From Eleginops maclovinus (Eukaryota > Chordata > Actinopteri > Perciformes > Eleginopidae): a stretch of 64,000 nt of DNA. Positions 34,500 to 48,900 of the stretch are shown in pieces. The translations under genes were made by a program, and so were the position numbers. The stretch is taken from contig NC_086352.1 in assembly GCF_036324505.1 (NCBI RefSeq), forward strand, positions 25,566,359 through 25,630,358. The letters are read 5' to 3'. The notes beneath the pieces are model-generated. The model ran no database searches, had not been told where the DNA came from, and worked only from the letters and a program-made list of their open reading frames with translations. Each line of letters opens with the position of its first letter. Within the stretch, counting starts at the first letter, position 1.

Positions 34500-35601
34500 T
34501 AATTTTCACCAAAATGTGCAGGTTAGCAGTTATATCCAACCTATCTAGCTTTTGTCATGATTTATTAGCAAACATGACCAACATGTGTTGTGAGATTTAT
34601 TGATGTGCATAAGCAGACTTGCTGTGTCTCATCTGTTGTTCCTCTGCTGATTTCAATTTAACTGATTAAATCCTGTATTGATTATGCAAGAGTGCCCATT
34701 TGCCCACATGCAGTGCAGTCTTTTATTTGCAGCAGACCTCAGTTATTTGTGTGTTTTGTCGTTAAACAGCATGCATTTTATAGACAGACAGTGAAACATT
34801 AAGATTAAGGTAGTATACTTCACTGTCTGAATGCTCACAGGCCTCAGCTCTTAATCTGTCATGGATGGCAGCTTAATCTTGACCATAATAGTGACTCATG
34901 TGGTTTTAGGTTTTCTCAAAGTGGGAAAAATGTTCTTAAGTCTTGTTCTACCTTGTCAGTAAGAGCATGTTTTTTCTATTGGTCCAGCTTGTTGAATGAA
35001 AATATATTAAACGGAACACTAGAAATCCCTCTTAAACAAGTACAATTCTTTACATATCACATTTAGAGCATAATAGAGCATCTTCCTCTATGGATATATA
35101 ATATTGAGTTATGCTGAAAAAATAACTGGCACTTCCTGTTGCCAGCAGTGTCATCTGTAAGGAAATACTACAAACTTTAAACATTGTAAATAACATTGCA
35201 GGAAGATGACTTTTCAAATGATGTTTGAAAAATAGAACAAGTTATATTTAAACAACTATACCCAGCTTTTGGTTGAAATGTAGGACAAAATGCCAAATAT
35301 TCTCTAGGTGTGTTCCCTCATTCTGTGTCGGTGAGTGAACATGAAAGCAATTAAAAATGTAAGAGGTAACAAATAAAGCAGTTCTGATAGTAAACATGAC
35401 TCCAAATAATTGAATTCCTCATTCATAAAAGATGCAACAGAGACAGAGCTTTTCAGTGTACATGAAACCATTCTGTAGCATAAACATGACTTATTACTAA
35501 CTGTGTTAATGACATGCATAAAGCGAATTCTGATATAAATCTAACTGGGCTTTTAGATAAAGATCGAAGATATCAAAATCTTGCATCTACCCCCCCCCCC
35601 C

Positions 35602-35644
<43 letters not shown>

Positions 35645-38600
35645 CTCTGAGCCACAGAGGGCTTCACACAGGAACAATCTTCAGGGAGGGCCTAAACACG
35701 AAGTGATGCAATCTATCTGACACATCCTTCTATAGGTACGATTGGAGAAGCTAACTATTCATTCTTTTTTGTGCTTGAAGTCTCATGCCCGTGCGTCTTC
35801 CCTCTCTCCCAGTTCCTGGGTGATGAGGGTGCAGTGAGCATTAAAGGGCTGCTTTGAACAAAAAGATTCAGTATGAAAAGGAATGGGATATTAGGCTCCA
35901 TCAAGGGATCGTGAAGCAGCAGCTCTCCCTCCCTTGAAGCTGTCATATAATTAGATAAAGGTAGATGCTCCGCTGCGAGTCCATCCCCGTTGAGAATTTC
36001 CTGCGACCCACAGGTCAGCCCACAGATAGAACGGCAGGGGGAATGCAAGATGTTATACCTTCATGTCAAGGTGACATCACCTCACAACAATGAGGGAAAT
36101 AATAGAGAAGAAACATTCTGAGAATATTGAATGAGGATAATTTGATGATAAAAGAAAGTACTGTACGAGGACATGTCTGTAAGGTAAAAGCAGACACGTT
36201 GAAGTTGTCACAGTGTTTCCCCCATGCAGCGAGCCTGCTGCACTGTGCAAATCACAGTTTGAAAAGCAAGTCAAGGGTAATGCTTACCTCTATGGCATGG
36301 CCTATTTTTTATATAAACCTTTCCTAACAATAAAGGCAGAAGTTATTCATATAAGCCGTGTGTGGAAGCAATGTGAATAATAAATATTTGGATAAAAAGT
36401 TCTTTACATCTGTAATCTCTCACATCTTGGCAGCCGCTGTTCTCTGGGAGCAATCAATGTAATGCTTCCTGAAATATCTTTATCTAAAATCTCAAAATAC
36501 AAATGTTCTTTGCCTCAAGTTAGACATGCCATGTAGTTCAATCAATCAGGTAGCTTGACAGGCTTTAATAAGCACAGGTGCACCTTTTCCACTTTTAAAT
36601 CTTTTTCGCCTCATTCTGACCCAGTTTTCACATATCGTGTGTAATATACTGATAGGCAAGCTCCTTCAATGCACTCAAAAAACTTTATGAAATGCAAGCA
36701 ATGCAGGCCTTTGGGCAATTGTTATCTTTGTATGTGATGTAAAATCCTGGATATTCAGTACAGCAAACCTTGGAAGTAAATCTAACATCCACTCCAAAAC
36801 AACATCTGTCATATCATTATCATAAATCAGTTCAAATGTGAACTTCAGCAACAACAGATCCAGCAACATACAGTATACTAATGCACAAATTTAAGTTGAT
36901 ATGAGAGTATTTAACTTAACTGTGAAGGAGGTTAAAGCTGTGAAATGATGGAGTCATTCGATACGTTACCCTTGAATGAGCTTAATTTCTCCACAGCGCT
37001 GGCAGTTGCATGCTAGAAAACACATTCACATCCCCAGTCCTAAAATAATTATCTCTTATTTATTTGTCTTTTACTTAACGATTATGTGCTGCAGATTTTC
37101 ATTTTTGGTTTCTTGTTTCGGTGATGCTGAGAAGCTCAAAATAACCATAAGACCATAAGAATATATTTTCTTCTACTCATTTACTTCTTGATTAAGAGAT
37201 CTTCATCAGGAAATAAATACATTTAATATAACACACAAGTTGTGGGACAAATTATACAACCGAACGTCGGCCAAATAATTTCCTATTTAGTCAGAAAATA
37301 CATACAACCTCATGATTGTCAAAGAGATATCTAGAAATGTAACCAAATTATGATATTTTCACACAACCAAGTTTTTTTGTTGCCTTTACAACCATGTACA
37401 TTAGTTACGTTTTACTTGCACTGCCACTGTGCAATCTTTTACCAATGTTGAATAGAACGAGAAATATATGCTTTCGTAGGGGCCCTTTCTGTCGTCTAGG
37501 TCTGAGGATATTTTGTTGCTGCTCCATCTAAATTGAATGTGGTCCCTCATTAATGTTAATAATCACATCTGTGCGTGTCAGAATGTCTTCTGGGAAAATG
37601 TCTAAAGGCACAGACTATGAAAAGAAAAGAGAAAAGGAAAGAAAGGCCTCAGAAACAATAGGGTGCCACTGCACCTTTGATGCTTGGTCTTCTAATAATG
37701 ATCAAACGTAGACTTTAAGATCTCTCACAAAGGCAAGGGATTGAGAACCATGACTCATCTCATTAAAGTCACTGATCCCCCTGTTTTTGTTCTTTAAAGT
37801 TTGCTTCAGACACACAGAAATTAAAAAACTGAAATAAGTGTGATACGGAATTATTTGTCATTCAAGGTAATGGATGCATCTGTTATTTTCAGGAGAAAAA
37901 TTCAACTGCTGCAGTAGTCTTACTTGAGAAAGTGTTGTTTTTAGGGAAATGTGGAGCCAAAGACTGTTGTAGTGTTTTCACGTGGACCTGCAAGGATCTT
38001 CCTGTTTTTCATCTTTCTTATTTCTGTTTAAGGTTTGGTTTGGCCAACTAAAGTAACTTGGTTATGATTAAATGATGTTTGTGTAAAAGCCTTACATATC
38101 AATGGTCCGTATACACACAATTGTTTTTACTCAATTTGCAGGATCAGACTCCTGCTGTACCATAAAGCAACTGATTCCTTCAATTTCCTGTTTTTTAAAA
38201 ACTTTTTGTTACCTTTAACACTGGTTGCGCTCAATTCATCCTGTGTATAGTATTTATACAGTTCATATAATTGTATATAAGATTATGCTGATAAAGGATG
38301 GTGTTGTATCAAATCTGGAAAAGTATTATCCACAGACAGATACTGTATGTATTCAGCATCTGTTCGGGTATCCATCTCCTTAGAAAGAGATTTCATTTGG
38401 ATGCAGCTTATCAAATTCCGCAACAAAACGAAATGTCAGCGTTTTGAGCAGATGGTCAAATGAGGCCAAACAGCAGCCTGCCACACAAGAGCCAAACATG
38501 TCGTCCTGCACATCCTAGCCAGCAAACAAATTCACCAGGATAATGGTGGCAAAGACAGTACAGTGCTTTTCCATTTGGAATCATCCAGAATAAGAAATAT

Positions 38601-38659
38601 GTTTACCCATTACATTGTTTAAAAGGCTCTTTGTACAATAAACAAAGAGCAGTTTTACC
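34500..38659. other. Unannotated non-coding stretch
   Basis: No gene or named repeat was recognised apart from the microsatellite at 35.6 kb. Open frames of 60-97 codons (for example 35,755-36,048 minus) show no domain. Some TAAT-rich, non-repetitive stretches (36.5-36.6 and 38.4-38.5 kb) have the look of enhancer DNA, but I cannot test conservation. Confidence 0.5.
35590..35642. repeat. (C)n(CA)n microsatellite
   Basis: A C-run of about 14 passes directly into about 19 CA units. It is likely length-variable and prone to sequencing error. Confidence 0.95.
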
Positions 38660-38890
38660 TACGCCGAGGAGGTCATGTTTTTGGTTTAGTGGGTTGGTTT
38701 CTTTGTCTGTTTCTCAGGATAATGGAATCACTAGTGGCTTGATTTTCAAGAAACTTTGTAAAAGAGCTAAGCACGGGCCAAGGAAGAACCCATAAGATCT
38801 TGGATTAAATCTGAATAAGAGAGCTGATACATGTATTATTTTTCACTTTTGGTTTTGACCTTGAAAGAGGCCTGCGTTCTCTGAGTTTCC
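38660..38890 (+). repeat. Ancient dispersed animal repeat
   Basis: The segment starts 'cgccgaggaggtcatgtttt' and later contains 'gggccaaggaagaaccca' and 'attatttttcactttt'. Order and spacing match a dispersed repeat I know from many fish and invertebrate genomes: a 'cgccaaggaggttatg' start, a 'tcaaggaagaaccca' middle, then a 'ttttcactt' tail. It is heavily diverged. No coding capacity or terminal structure is visible, and its class is unsettled as far as I know. Confidence 0.65.
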
Positions 38891-41800
38891 TTGTGGTTTC
38901 TTTCATCCATTTTCAATCATATTCTTCTAATTAATGCCATTTAGCATGGCAGTTTTACATAATGTAAATTACAATACAAAATGTTGGTGCCACCCTGTAA
39001 TTCCCTGCATACGTAACTCCAACTATCTCAACCTGAGCAAAACTCTGATCAGACAAAGTAAGTGAAGACATCTGTGAGAGTGTGGAGGTCCAAGAGGATA
39101 AGTGAAAAGAGGACTTTGAGGTTAAAAGGAAACATTATTGACTTTGGTAATGAACTGACTGACAGCAGCTTTTGCTAAATTTTTAGGTCTTTCCTGGCAA
39201 TACATTCAAATGATCAGGATTACAATGCAATCCTGAAAAAAAAGGGTGAACCTGTTTTTACCGAATGTTTGAGGTAAATAAACAAAGTTAATTAGGATAG
39301 GATGTAGAAAGTTTTGCATGATTTTTGAGCAATGACTTCATAGAAATGAACACATTTCCTTTTAAAATAATTCGAAAGGGGATATGCAGTAAAGAATTTT
39401 TATTCAAGGACTTCAAGGAAACAACTGAGAAGGAATTACTTAAAATACAGTATGTATTTATTCCTTGTTTTTATTAAATCGAAAATACTCAACTTTATTT
39501 TTAGAAGCATTAAATTAATTACCGTTATAAATGATCGTATAGGAGGTGTATAGTGTGTAAGATAAGATGCACTATGTAAGCAGCCAAGGCCCCCTCCCAC
39601 ACTAACAGCATACTCGCTAAGTAAGACATTTGTGGGCAGTGGTTATGTCAAGCCTACCTTCCTTATGCCTTAGCCTGCCTAGAAAAACAGCAGTTGGTGG
39701 CTCCAGCTGGAGAAGTAAAAACTCTTTCTAATAAAACCAAAGACAGGACCTTCAATTCATCATTTAAAGATGCTGTCTGAGAGTTGACTTCAGGAGCCAC
39801 TCAAGGTCCATGGGTTCTAGCAAATGTATTTATTTTTCACATAAATTGTGCTCTGGTTTGCCGATTCATGGTGAGTCTCTTATTGCTGAATGTCCATTTC
39901 AAAGCTTCAAATTCAGTTGTTAAATTAGCATTTGATTGCCAATACAAAGCCCATTGTCAACAAGATGGATGTTGCACTTGGAAATTATTTTCATGAGATC
40001 GGGCAGGTTGTGAAACTGGCATTATATGCAGCGTCAGTAAGTTTGTTGGTGTGTGCACTAGAGTTGAGATCACTATTTGTAGAGTAGATATCTTGCTTGG
40101 AGCAGAGGGTGTGTGAATATACTGTATAGCATGTAACTCTGTGACTAAGATCCATAGTAGGTCTTATCTCAGATTGTTACTATTTCAAGTTGGAGTCAGT
40201 GAACTCTACTTCTCAACACATACCCTCCTCCAGATATCCCCCAGTGCCTTTCTCTTTACGCATCCATGACCTTTCCCCTGTCCTTTGCATGAACGCCGCC
40301 CCGTTTCTGATGGCTGGAGGATAATTGTGTGCCTCTGCCTTCTTTGTTTGTTTCCCATTCTCAGAAAACATGTTTTGGCTGATTTTTTTCTTTCACTGAA
40401 TTTGACAAAATAAAGTATTGGATTAGAATTGCTACCATTGAATGGGCTCTTTGCTTACAGGGTAATGTTGAAAAAAAAGTACTAGGAAGTCCCAACCATG
40501 ATGGGATAGTAAGAGTGATCGGAACAATATTATTTGACTATGTACAATACTATGCAACATTGAAGGTAATGTTGTGTTAGAGTACTTATTTTTTTATTTT
40601 TTCCACTAGATAATTATAAAAACATTTCCTATTTGATTTTTTTCATTGCTGGAGGCATTTCAATTTAACAAAAAAGAGGCACTGCACACAAGCTTGAATC
40701 TTTCTTTATTCTCTTTTTAGTCAAAACATAATGATGCTCTTTCAAAGGCTCCAGTTTTTACCGCCACTTTTGACTGGGTTCGTAAAAATTGTGGGTTTCA
40801 AACTACATGTTATTTAAAATATGACCAAGTATCATTTAATGATCAAGCGACCATCTGCATTACATTTATCTGTTTCAGTATTCTCTTTCTCCATATCAGT
40901 GCAATCTTGCTGTCAAACTCATGGAAATTAGCTGATAACAAAAACAGTGATAAAATCCCTGTAGAAAAATGAACGTGAATATCTATGAGCAAAATGATAT
41001 TCAAAACACTTAACACCAACATTCTCGAAGTCTGGCTCTTTATGTATATGTAGAAATATTAATTTACTCATAAACAAAGCCACAGTTTTTCAGTCAGGAA
41101 TTTTGAGAAGAGTTTGAAAGCAAATCAAAAGACACACTTGTGTCCTTTCCCCACCATGATACTGTACACCGCTGTAGGCTATGAGCCCTTAATTGTGCTC
41201 TCTTACTCACTTACAGATGCTGGCAGGATGGTCAGTTCTTAATCAATCACCATTTTATCTAGAAATTGTATGTGTCCCATTCATCATTATAGTAATAATA
41301 AACCTTTCTGAACGTTTTGCTGTTCTCGTTTTATTTTAAGTTTAGTCAAAACAAAAATAATCAAGTTAAAAATATATTTCACATCTCTGTATTCATGTCC
41401 TTTTTTCATCCTTGATCCTTGTTTTTCTCTCCATGGGATGCATTGTTTTCCACGATACCACTCACAACATGTTTCAAAGTTAAGAGCTGCTTTCAGTGGG
41501 ACTTTAATAATAGTGCCAAACAGCACTTTCTGGTTTAATAAATCACACAGTTGGAGTGATTTGATTATTCTTTCATTTTTGATTTTCAACTGACATATCT
41601 TTAAATTAATTTTAATCAGGAAGAATGAGCCAGGCATGCAATATGCTTGAGCACCTGGTCAGCAGATTATTTCCCATATCAATGAACAGATAAACATCCT
41701 GGCAAGTGTTTAGAAATATCACAGTCTTTCTTTATCAATCAGTACTATGAAGCCTAAAAGTTCCCCTAACCAAAATATGTAAATACCATGTTGATAGCCA

Positions 41801-44800
41801 AGATGCTTTTGTTCTATCTTAAAATGTACTAAAAACATGACATGTTTAAAAGAGTAAAACAATTTAAGTAACAATATATTTCCAAAAGTAAACTGTGGGC
41901 TGGGAGTTATCTGTTTTCATTAATGTATTTTCATGTCTCTATAACAATACATTTAAATATGTATATATATGTTTTTGTAATACAGTGAATAAATAGTCCA
42001 TATGAAACGACAACAAACAGCAATGCATTTATTTTATTTTTTTACTTCTGTGTGAATTACGAACTTAGCAAATCAAATGAGTATTTTTCTTGTTTGATTA
42101 AAAACGTTTGTGCAAAATGAACAGTTTCACGTGAAAATATAGAGAAGTATGTACAGATGTACACTATGTTCACATGTATGCACACAACAATTGAGTATTT
42201 GAATGAAGACAATTTAGAAATGTTTTGGTGGAATATTTGCCATAGTGACTTCAATTTGACTTATTATTATTTCCAATTCAGGCCACTGTCTACCATAATA
42301 TGTGTACTGTATGATTTCATCACTGTACATTTCCATTGGAAGGTGAAAAATAATCTTTTTTTGCATTGCTGTTTTTTTTTAATTCATTTCCAAAATATCA
42401 TAGACTTTGATCAGAATATTTTGTGGAAGATTAGATCAGGCATTTTTTAGCAGTCTGTAACCTAATAATAGAAGTTAAACACATTTGGTTGGATGAGTAC
42501 TGTTGGACTTATTATCCTTGGCTTGTTCCAGGACTGATACGCATGCTTCTTTAGAAAATCTCCCACTTCCTGCAGCTGGTTCCAACAGAGTAAAATAATG
42601 TGAATAATCCCTTTGTGTGGTCTATTCAGACATCAAAGGAGTCAACACCATAGGCGTAGCCTAGTTTTTGAGGGTTTTATCAAGGGAATACAAACAGTGA
42701 CATCTGAGACACAAGTATGTAATTGGTATTCAAGGATAAAAAAAACCCAAAAACGTTATGTCATTTATTATATGCTGGAAATATCTATTTTAAGATTTTG
42801 GGAAAAAACATGAACTGCAGCTGGTTTAGACAATGCTGCATCTCAGGAGCGCTGAAGCGGGCTGGTCTGTTTGGCTGCAGCACTTTGTAAGGATGCTATA
42901 ACACAAGACTCCTTGTTTCCATGGTAACTCTGCAAGTGTATGAGTGAAGAAGAGGGTGTCGCGGTGTAGATGCTTTAGGTGAGTACATGGAGCAAAAATG
43001 ATTCGACCATGTGATATTCTTACTATTATAACTGGGCTGGTTCTGTGGCATCTCAAATGTCCATGCAGGAGCCCACTTTTTGTTTTTATTTTGGCTTCCA
43101 GCTGAGCCTTTGGCCCACACTGTAGTTTCTCCAAAAATAAAACTTGAGGCTGAGGTTTGTTGGTGGGAGACTGACATGTCTGATGAGGATATCTTCACTT
43201 TTTTCCCCTCCCTCATTATTTCAGAAAGAGGAAGTGCTTTGATGTATAAGAAATCTCTCCAGAGAGTTGCGAAGTTTGTGTATGATGCATAATATATTTA
43301 AACTTACTGTAGCTGGTGAGTCTCCAAAGACTTCTCACTAACTCTTATTATCTTCTATGACCTCTAAAACTAACATGCTTATTCTGTACAACACTGAATT
43401 GTGGAATATCAAGAACTGACGAAAAACAGATCAAATATAAAGAATGAAAAAAGTGTTCAAGATGTCAAAACGTTGTTCATTAATCTTAAATATAGGACAA
43501 TAAGTATTGTACTTCCAACAATATTGATCTTGCTGAATATGTTATTAAAGTAAATGTCAAGTTTAAAATGTGGTGTAAAATGCAGTATTTTCTTGTCTGA
43601 ATCTTCTGAATTGAGGCAAATTCAGGTTTCCAATTTCAAGGCAGTATTTACATATGAAATATTCTCAGTATATTTTTGGAGGTGACATTAGAAGTAATGG
43701 TTACAGAAATGTGAAATGTATCACTTTAATCTATGTGTTAATCCATGTCTCAAATACGAAGTTCAATTTAATATTTGATTTTCAGAGATAATGACATTTC
43801 TAAATTTGTTTAAATCTAGATGTAACTGCAAAAAAAATTAACCCCCCCCCATCACAATTCAGACGGTTCTTTTTTTCTTAGTGCTGTTCAATTTTGTTTA
43901 ACCAAGAAAAAGTTAAAGGAACAAAAAAAGAATCGTCTTTGTTTAATTCAGATGTCACATGCTGAAAAGGTTGAAAACCACCGGAGAGTTACGCCCATGC
44001 CAATCAGCTGTCAGGAACCAACAGCTTGTACTTCAAGGGCCTCTGAAGTGCTGCTGTTTTATCCCTCTAGCTTTTGGAGAATAATTTAGCGGCCCCTTAG
44101 CTTTTAAATGGTACGGTAAGTACCACACCATGTTTTGTGTCCACTACTGTTGTTGCTTTTGCTCATGCAATACAACAAAAGCCTGTACTCTATATGCACC
44201 ACTGCTGGAGGGCAATAAAACATGCTATGTAGAATTTAATGGGCGACTTGACCAGGCTGTGTCGATGCAGTCGTCTTAAAAGCTTCTGGAATTTCTGCGG
44301 GAAAAAGACCAAAGCACTTCAAAAGTCCATCTGGAGGCAAATATAACAGATGGGAATGTTTTACAGTGCCATTTACACATGCAAATGGTATTCCTGAGGC
44401 CAGATTCAGCCATCAACTGGGCACCATTTCTATATAAATGATTATTGTTTTGAGAGTGTAGGCTTGGCTCAAAGAACTGACTTTGAGGTTACACAGTGAG
44501 TTGTGTTCGTAAAAGAAAAGCTACCCAGCAGTAGCAGAAACGTTACATGGATTAGCTATATAGGAGATGAAACGGTAAAACAAACACTATTTTCATTCTG
44601 GCCTTTATATCCCTGTTTGCTTTCCCCTTCTCCCACCCACTCCCATTATAAGCTGTGTGTTATGTTGTTGTTGATGTTTATTGCTCTAGCTGCTGGCCAT
44701 GTAGCTCTGAAAACTGCAGCTCATCCCTCACTGACACAAAAATCCTACTTGTTGTTCCCACCAACATGTACCCATAGGACCAAACTACATCATTAGTTGC

Positions 44801-45817
44801 CGCACCACAAGCCATTTTACCAAATGAGATGCTGGGCTGCAGTGGGAATTATATGTAGGATCAAGGCAAAGGACAAACCTTTGGAACAACATTTCTAGAA
44901 AAATCATTATGAAGTTCACACCTATTGGTTTGTTGCTGAGGACTTATTTTGTCAGACATTGTCCTTGGCTTCTATTACAACTAAAGTAAAGATGAATCCT
45001 TTTTGGGTTTCAAACGGTATTGAGGGTAAATGATCAACAGTGCAGTCTCTTCTCACCCAGTGTTTGATTTGATTATCATTACTGCAAAAAACTTTACACC
45101 CCTCTCTCTCTCCCCATGATATTTGTTTGAGCTCACGTCTGATTACAATACACCATGCTGCTAGTGCCAACACAAGCAGATAATTATCATAGAGCGGAGT
45201 GCAAATATCAGGGGTTTGTCTTTTCCCTACGCATTAACCTCTATCAAAACTTCACTGCGTTGACACCAAACACCGTTGTCACTTAACCGATGAGTCAAAT
45301 TGTTCTTCGACATTGTAATGATTTTCCTGTGTCTGAGGCTGAGAATAATGCATTTCTGCTGCTCGTTGGTGCTACCGTGTCTGGAATTAGAAACCACTGA
45401 TGTATTTTGTAATTTCTGCTAGTTTCATTAAGACTAATTTATCAAATTTGGCTGTCTCTACTTTCTGTGAGAGACATTTCTTTGGTATTCTGTTTGATCT
45501 GAGAAATCATTCGTTATGCAAGGACGTAAAAAGTCTCTTGGTAGAAAAAGGTTTCCACAGATGTTCCCCTAAATACAGAATAGAGTTACTGAGTTTCTGA
45601 CTAAAGTCAAACAAACTTAATTTATGGGAGATTTGTCATTACACTGTAATGTATAATGGGAAAGTGATGGTCTCGTGATGTCACCAGTATTAATCACACC
45701 ATTCGGGTTTAAACACTCTGGAGACATGCCTATGCCTTTCAGATTAGACGGGTCTCAGGAACAAGAACAGAAATGTGTTCTTAAACTCGATAGCATTAGC
45801 AACCTGAAAGCATTACT
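38891..45817. other. Unannotated non-coding stretch
   Basis: About 6.9 kb with no recognised gene, RNA or repeat. It contains a C-run at 43,844-43,852 and several AT-rich tracts. The longest frame is 116 codons on the minus strand (41,287-41,637) and has no recognisable domain or splice context. Confidence 0.5.
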
Positions 45818-45917
45818 GATCAGAATCAGAAACAAATATATTGCCAGGTACGTTTACACACACAAGGAATTTGATTTGGTGTCTGGTGGTGCGTACATAA
45901 ACAATCCAAGAAAATAA
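45818..45917. mobile_element. Short retroelement-like fragment
   Basis: The words 'gatcagaatcagaaacaaat', 'ttgccaggtacgtttacaca' and 'acacaaggaatttgatttgg' occur in this order. This is a recurring fish repeat in which 'agaatcag...ttattggccaagta' leads to 'acaaggaatttg'. It is usually regarded as a LINE or SINE 3' remnant. Only about 100 bp survives, so class and orientation are uncertain. Confidence 0.6.
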
Positions 45918-47394
45918 GTTACATTCTTCATTTGGATTTATTCAACTTGGAGAATATAAGCCCGCTATTAATTGACCTTTAAGCTTTTGGTACTATATTT
46001 TTAATATATTATAGATAGTTTCTAGCTTTGCAAGTTTGATTTCTTTGCTCAAAACTGCTGCCTTCTAAATCAGGAAACAAGGTCGATGTGAGCTTAGGGG
46101 AACTGAGGAGTTAGAAGATATTTTTCTGTCACTGCCTCACCAAGAGAAACCATTTTCACATGAAAGTAATCCTTTGATCAATTGTTGTGAAAGATTATAG
46201 AATAAAGATTTGCTATTGCTGTGATTTACTGAATCCTAAACAAAATGCAGGGATATTTAAGAAGTCCTACTTTAGAAACTCCAGAGAAGTCGTATGCCCT
46301 TTAGAAAGTTTCGATGAGCGTGAACGTTTCAGTGTAAGGTTTTTTATTCAAAACATTTGTTCTGTTAACTGGACACTTGTGCTTTCTGAAAGTTCTATCT
46401 CTCCAATTGTTAGTTTATAAAAAGCGTTTTCCACACAGCCTTGAAATCATCTGGGATAAAATAAAAAAGAGAACCCCTAAATTCCAAGATATTTTTGGAG
46501 CCCTGGATTATATGGGAAAACAAGAACATATTTTATTCATAGCCTTAATCTAATCACTCAAGTATTTGTAAGTTATTTTGATTATTATCTTGCAATACAA
46601 AATGAGTTGCAAATCCTGTAAAGCATCAACATCTCATAAAAACTCATCCCAGAGCAGATGTCTTCTGGAGTGAATGACTTGGCCTTGTGCACTGCCAAAC
46701 CCCTCAGTATTTAATTCAAGTCACTCCCACCACACCAGTGCTGTTACTTAGTGCTCTGTAATCTTTTACTTTATGTCAATACTAATGTTTGTACGAGTGA
46801 AAGGTGAACCTGTAATAACCAATGTGTTGGATTAGCCTGAACAGCAGTCAATGTGCCTGGACCCGTGGATTTCAGTAATTCAGCAGTGGCCTGAATGAGC
46901 ATGGGCTCCTTTTCAGCTAATTCTGACATTGGCTTTTTCACTTTTGATCTATCTCATTTGAGAATCCATTATTAAATGATTAAAAATCCAGATGTTTTAT
47001 CGTGTTTGATGTCTAAATATAATTAATACCTCACAGAATGTTCATCTCAGGATGCTGGAAGATGAAAAAGCTGCCACACTGCCAATATTTACTTGATGTT
47101 TTAAAGAAAAAAGAGAGACAGAAACACTAATATTAATACATTTTGGAGAGAAGAGTCGTTTTGTTCTTTGATGGTTGTTTATCATGTATTTCTTTCCTAG
47201 GGATCACACAGAGGTTACATCTCATATTATGTTACCTTGAATTTGTTTCTAACAGCATTTTTATACACAGCATTGAGATACACACACGTTAGCTTGAACA
47301 AACAACACTTTTACTGAATCATTTTTAAAAGTATTCACCCTTTAGTTCAGTGGTGGAACAAGCTCTTCTGTGTTTTCAATAACCTTGAAAAATA
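45918..47394. other. Unannotated non-coding stretch
   Basis: Nothing recognised. Short frames at 46.2 kb lack domains. Confidence 0.5.
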
Positions 47395-47690
47395 TAGATA
47401 GATACATAGATAGATAGATACTTTATTTATCCCACATTGGGAAATCAGTTTGTTCCAGCATCAGTAAAAAATACATATATCACAAATAACACACAATATA
47501 AAATATTCTGGATACACTGAAATGTTCTATAAAAGACTAAAATACTGCAGCAACAGAAATATAGATGTCTACTAAAGGAGCAGTGACATATAAATGTCGG
47601 ATATATAAATTGCAGATGTACTGTAGTGTCCATGCCTGAACAAGTCCAAGCATTTCCTGTGTTCAAGAGGCGGCAGTAATAATACACAGA
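47395..47690 (-). mobile_element. LINE 3' tail with GATA repeat, minus strand
   Basis: Read on the minus strand the sequence ends 'cccaatgtgggataaataaa' and then 'gtatctatctatctatg'. This is the 3' end seen on truncated fish LINEs: a ggga-AATAAA signal followed by a (TATC)n tail. Sequence up to about 47,690 is consistent with its 3' untranslated region; no reverse transcriptase remains. It is a typical 5'-truncated insertion of about 300 bp. LINE family not determined. Confidence 0.7.
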
Positions 47691-48805
47691 GGACCCTCAG
47701 GTACATGAACGTTCCATTTGAGTGACCAGTGAAGCAGACACTCTGACTCTGTGTATATTATATATTTTTAAATGTACTAACATCTAATGACTTGTTCCTT
47801 AATTGAACTATTGAACATCATGAAAATATTGGAAATAAACATCCCATTTCCTAGGGTCCAAGTTCATGTCTCAAAAGAGTTGAATTAAAAAGTAAAAGCA
47901 TTAAAATGTGGTGTTTCATGTCTGACCCATCTTTGTGTATATATAGCAAAACATGCCCCAATATTTTCAGCCAGATCTATACAAATGATGAACTGTGTTT
48001 TTTTTTTCTTCTTTCTGTCTCTTTAAAACATAATGAATGGCAGGTATATAAAGAGGTGTTTCATTATGATGTTGAAAAGACCATAGCCTTCTCAGTGTGA
48101 GTCCTCAGTATGTTCACATCTTGTTTGAAGAGCAGGTGCAAATCGGAGCTTTTCTGATAAGAATCCTTCTGTTCGCAATGGATTTAGTCATTTGTGCAAA
48201 ATGGAGACACGCTGTTCATGACAAATAGATGTCCTTATTGTGTCCTAACTGCTAACTGTAAAACACACTGTCACAAAAAAAATAAATAGCTATTAAGCAG
48301 TGCCTCCCAACAGCCTTCACATTCACACTCTGTAATAGACAATCATCCCCCAGGATGATATTCTCTTTCTCAATGCAGACCAGTGCAAAGACTAAACACA
48401 GCTCTGATTTGATGCCATGAATAAAGGCATAGAATCTATTAATCCATAATGCTTTAATGATTAAGAGGAGCTGATGGGCTTGAGAAAATCTACCAGCAGG
48501 AAGATGGACTGTAGCGTTGAATATTTTACCAAAAGCCTGAGGGCAGCAGGTGGTGTTAGTCGGGAGAATGGTCAATGATGGTAGGTGGTCTGTTAGGATG
48601 CACATAACCAACCGTTTCTCTCTTGATAAAAGGGTTGGTGAACTACGGTTCCAATACATCAACTCAGGGAATATGTCAAGTACTGATCTAATATTACTAT
48701 TTTTCATATTTGTGAAATATAGACCTAACTGCATGGAAGGCTAATAATAGATCTCCAGTTATTTGAAGCAAAAACACATAAAAGGTGAAAGGTATAAATT
48801 ATTTT

Positions 48806-48900
48806 CCATTGCGTTGTTCAAAATCTATAATTGGTTCCTACTTATAACACCTCACTATGAACCTCCCACATATAATTTACTGTCCATTCACACTAAATGT
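48806..48900. repeat. Low-copy repeat pair, first member
   Basis: The segment 'gttcaaaatctataattggt' followed by 'acacctcactatgaacctcccacat' parallels 50,168-50,262, where 'gttcaaaatctataattggg' is followed by 'acccccctcaattaaccacccacat'. Similarity extends roughly 60-90 bp. Nature unknown. Confidence 0.4.

Noticed and set aside
48252..48734. 160-codon minus-strand frame, the longest in unannotated DNA
   Set aside because: No domain, signal peptide or repeat pattern; composition resembles translated non-coding DNA. Kept out for lack of any support beyond length.
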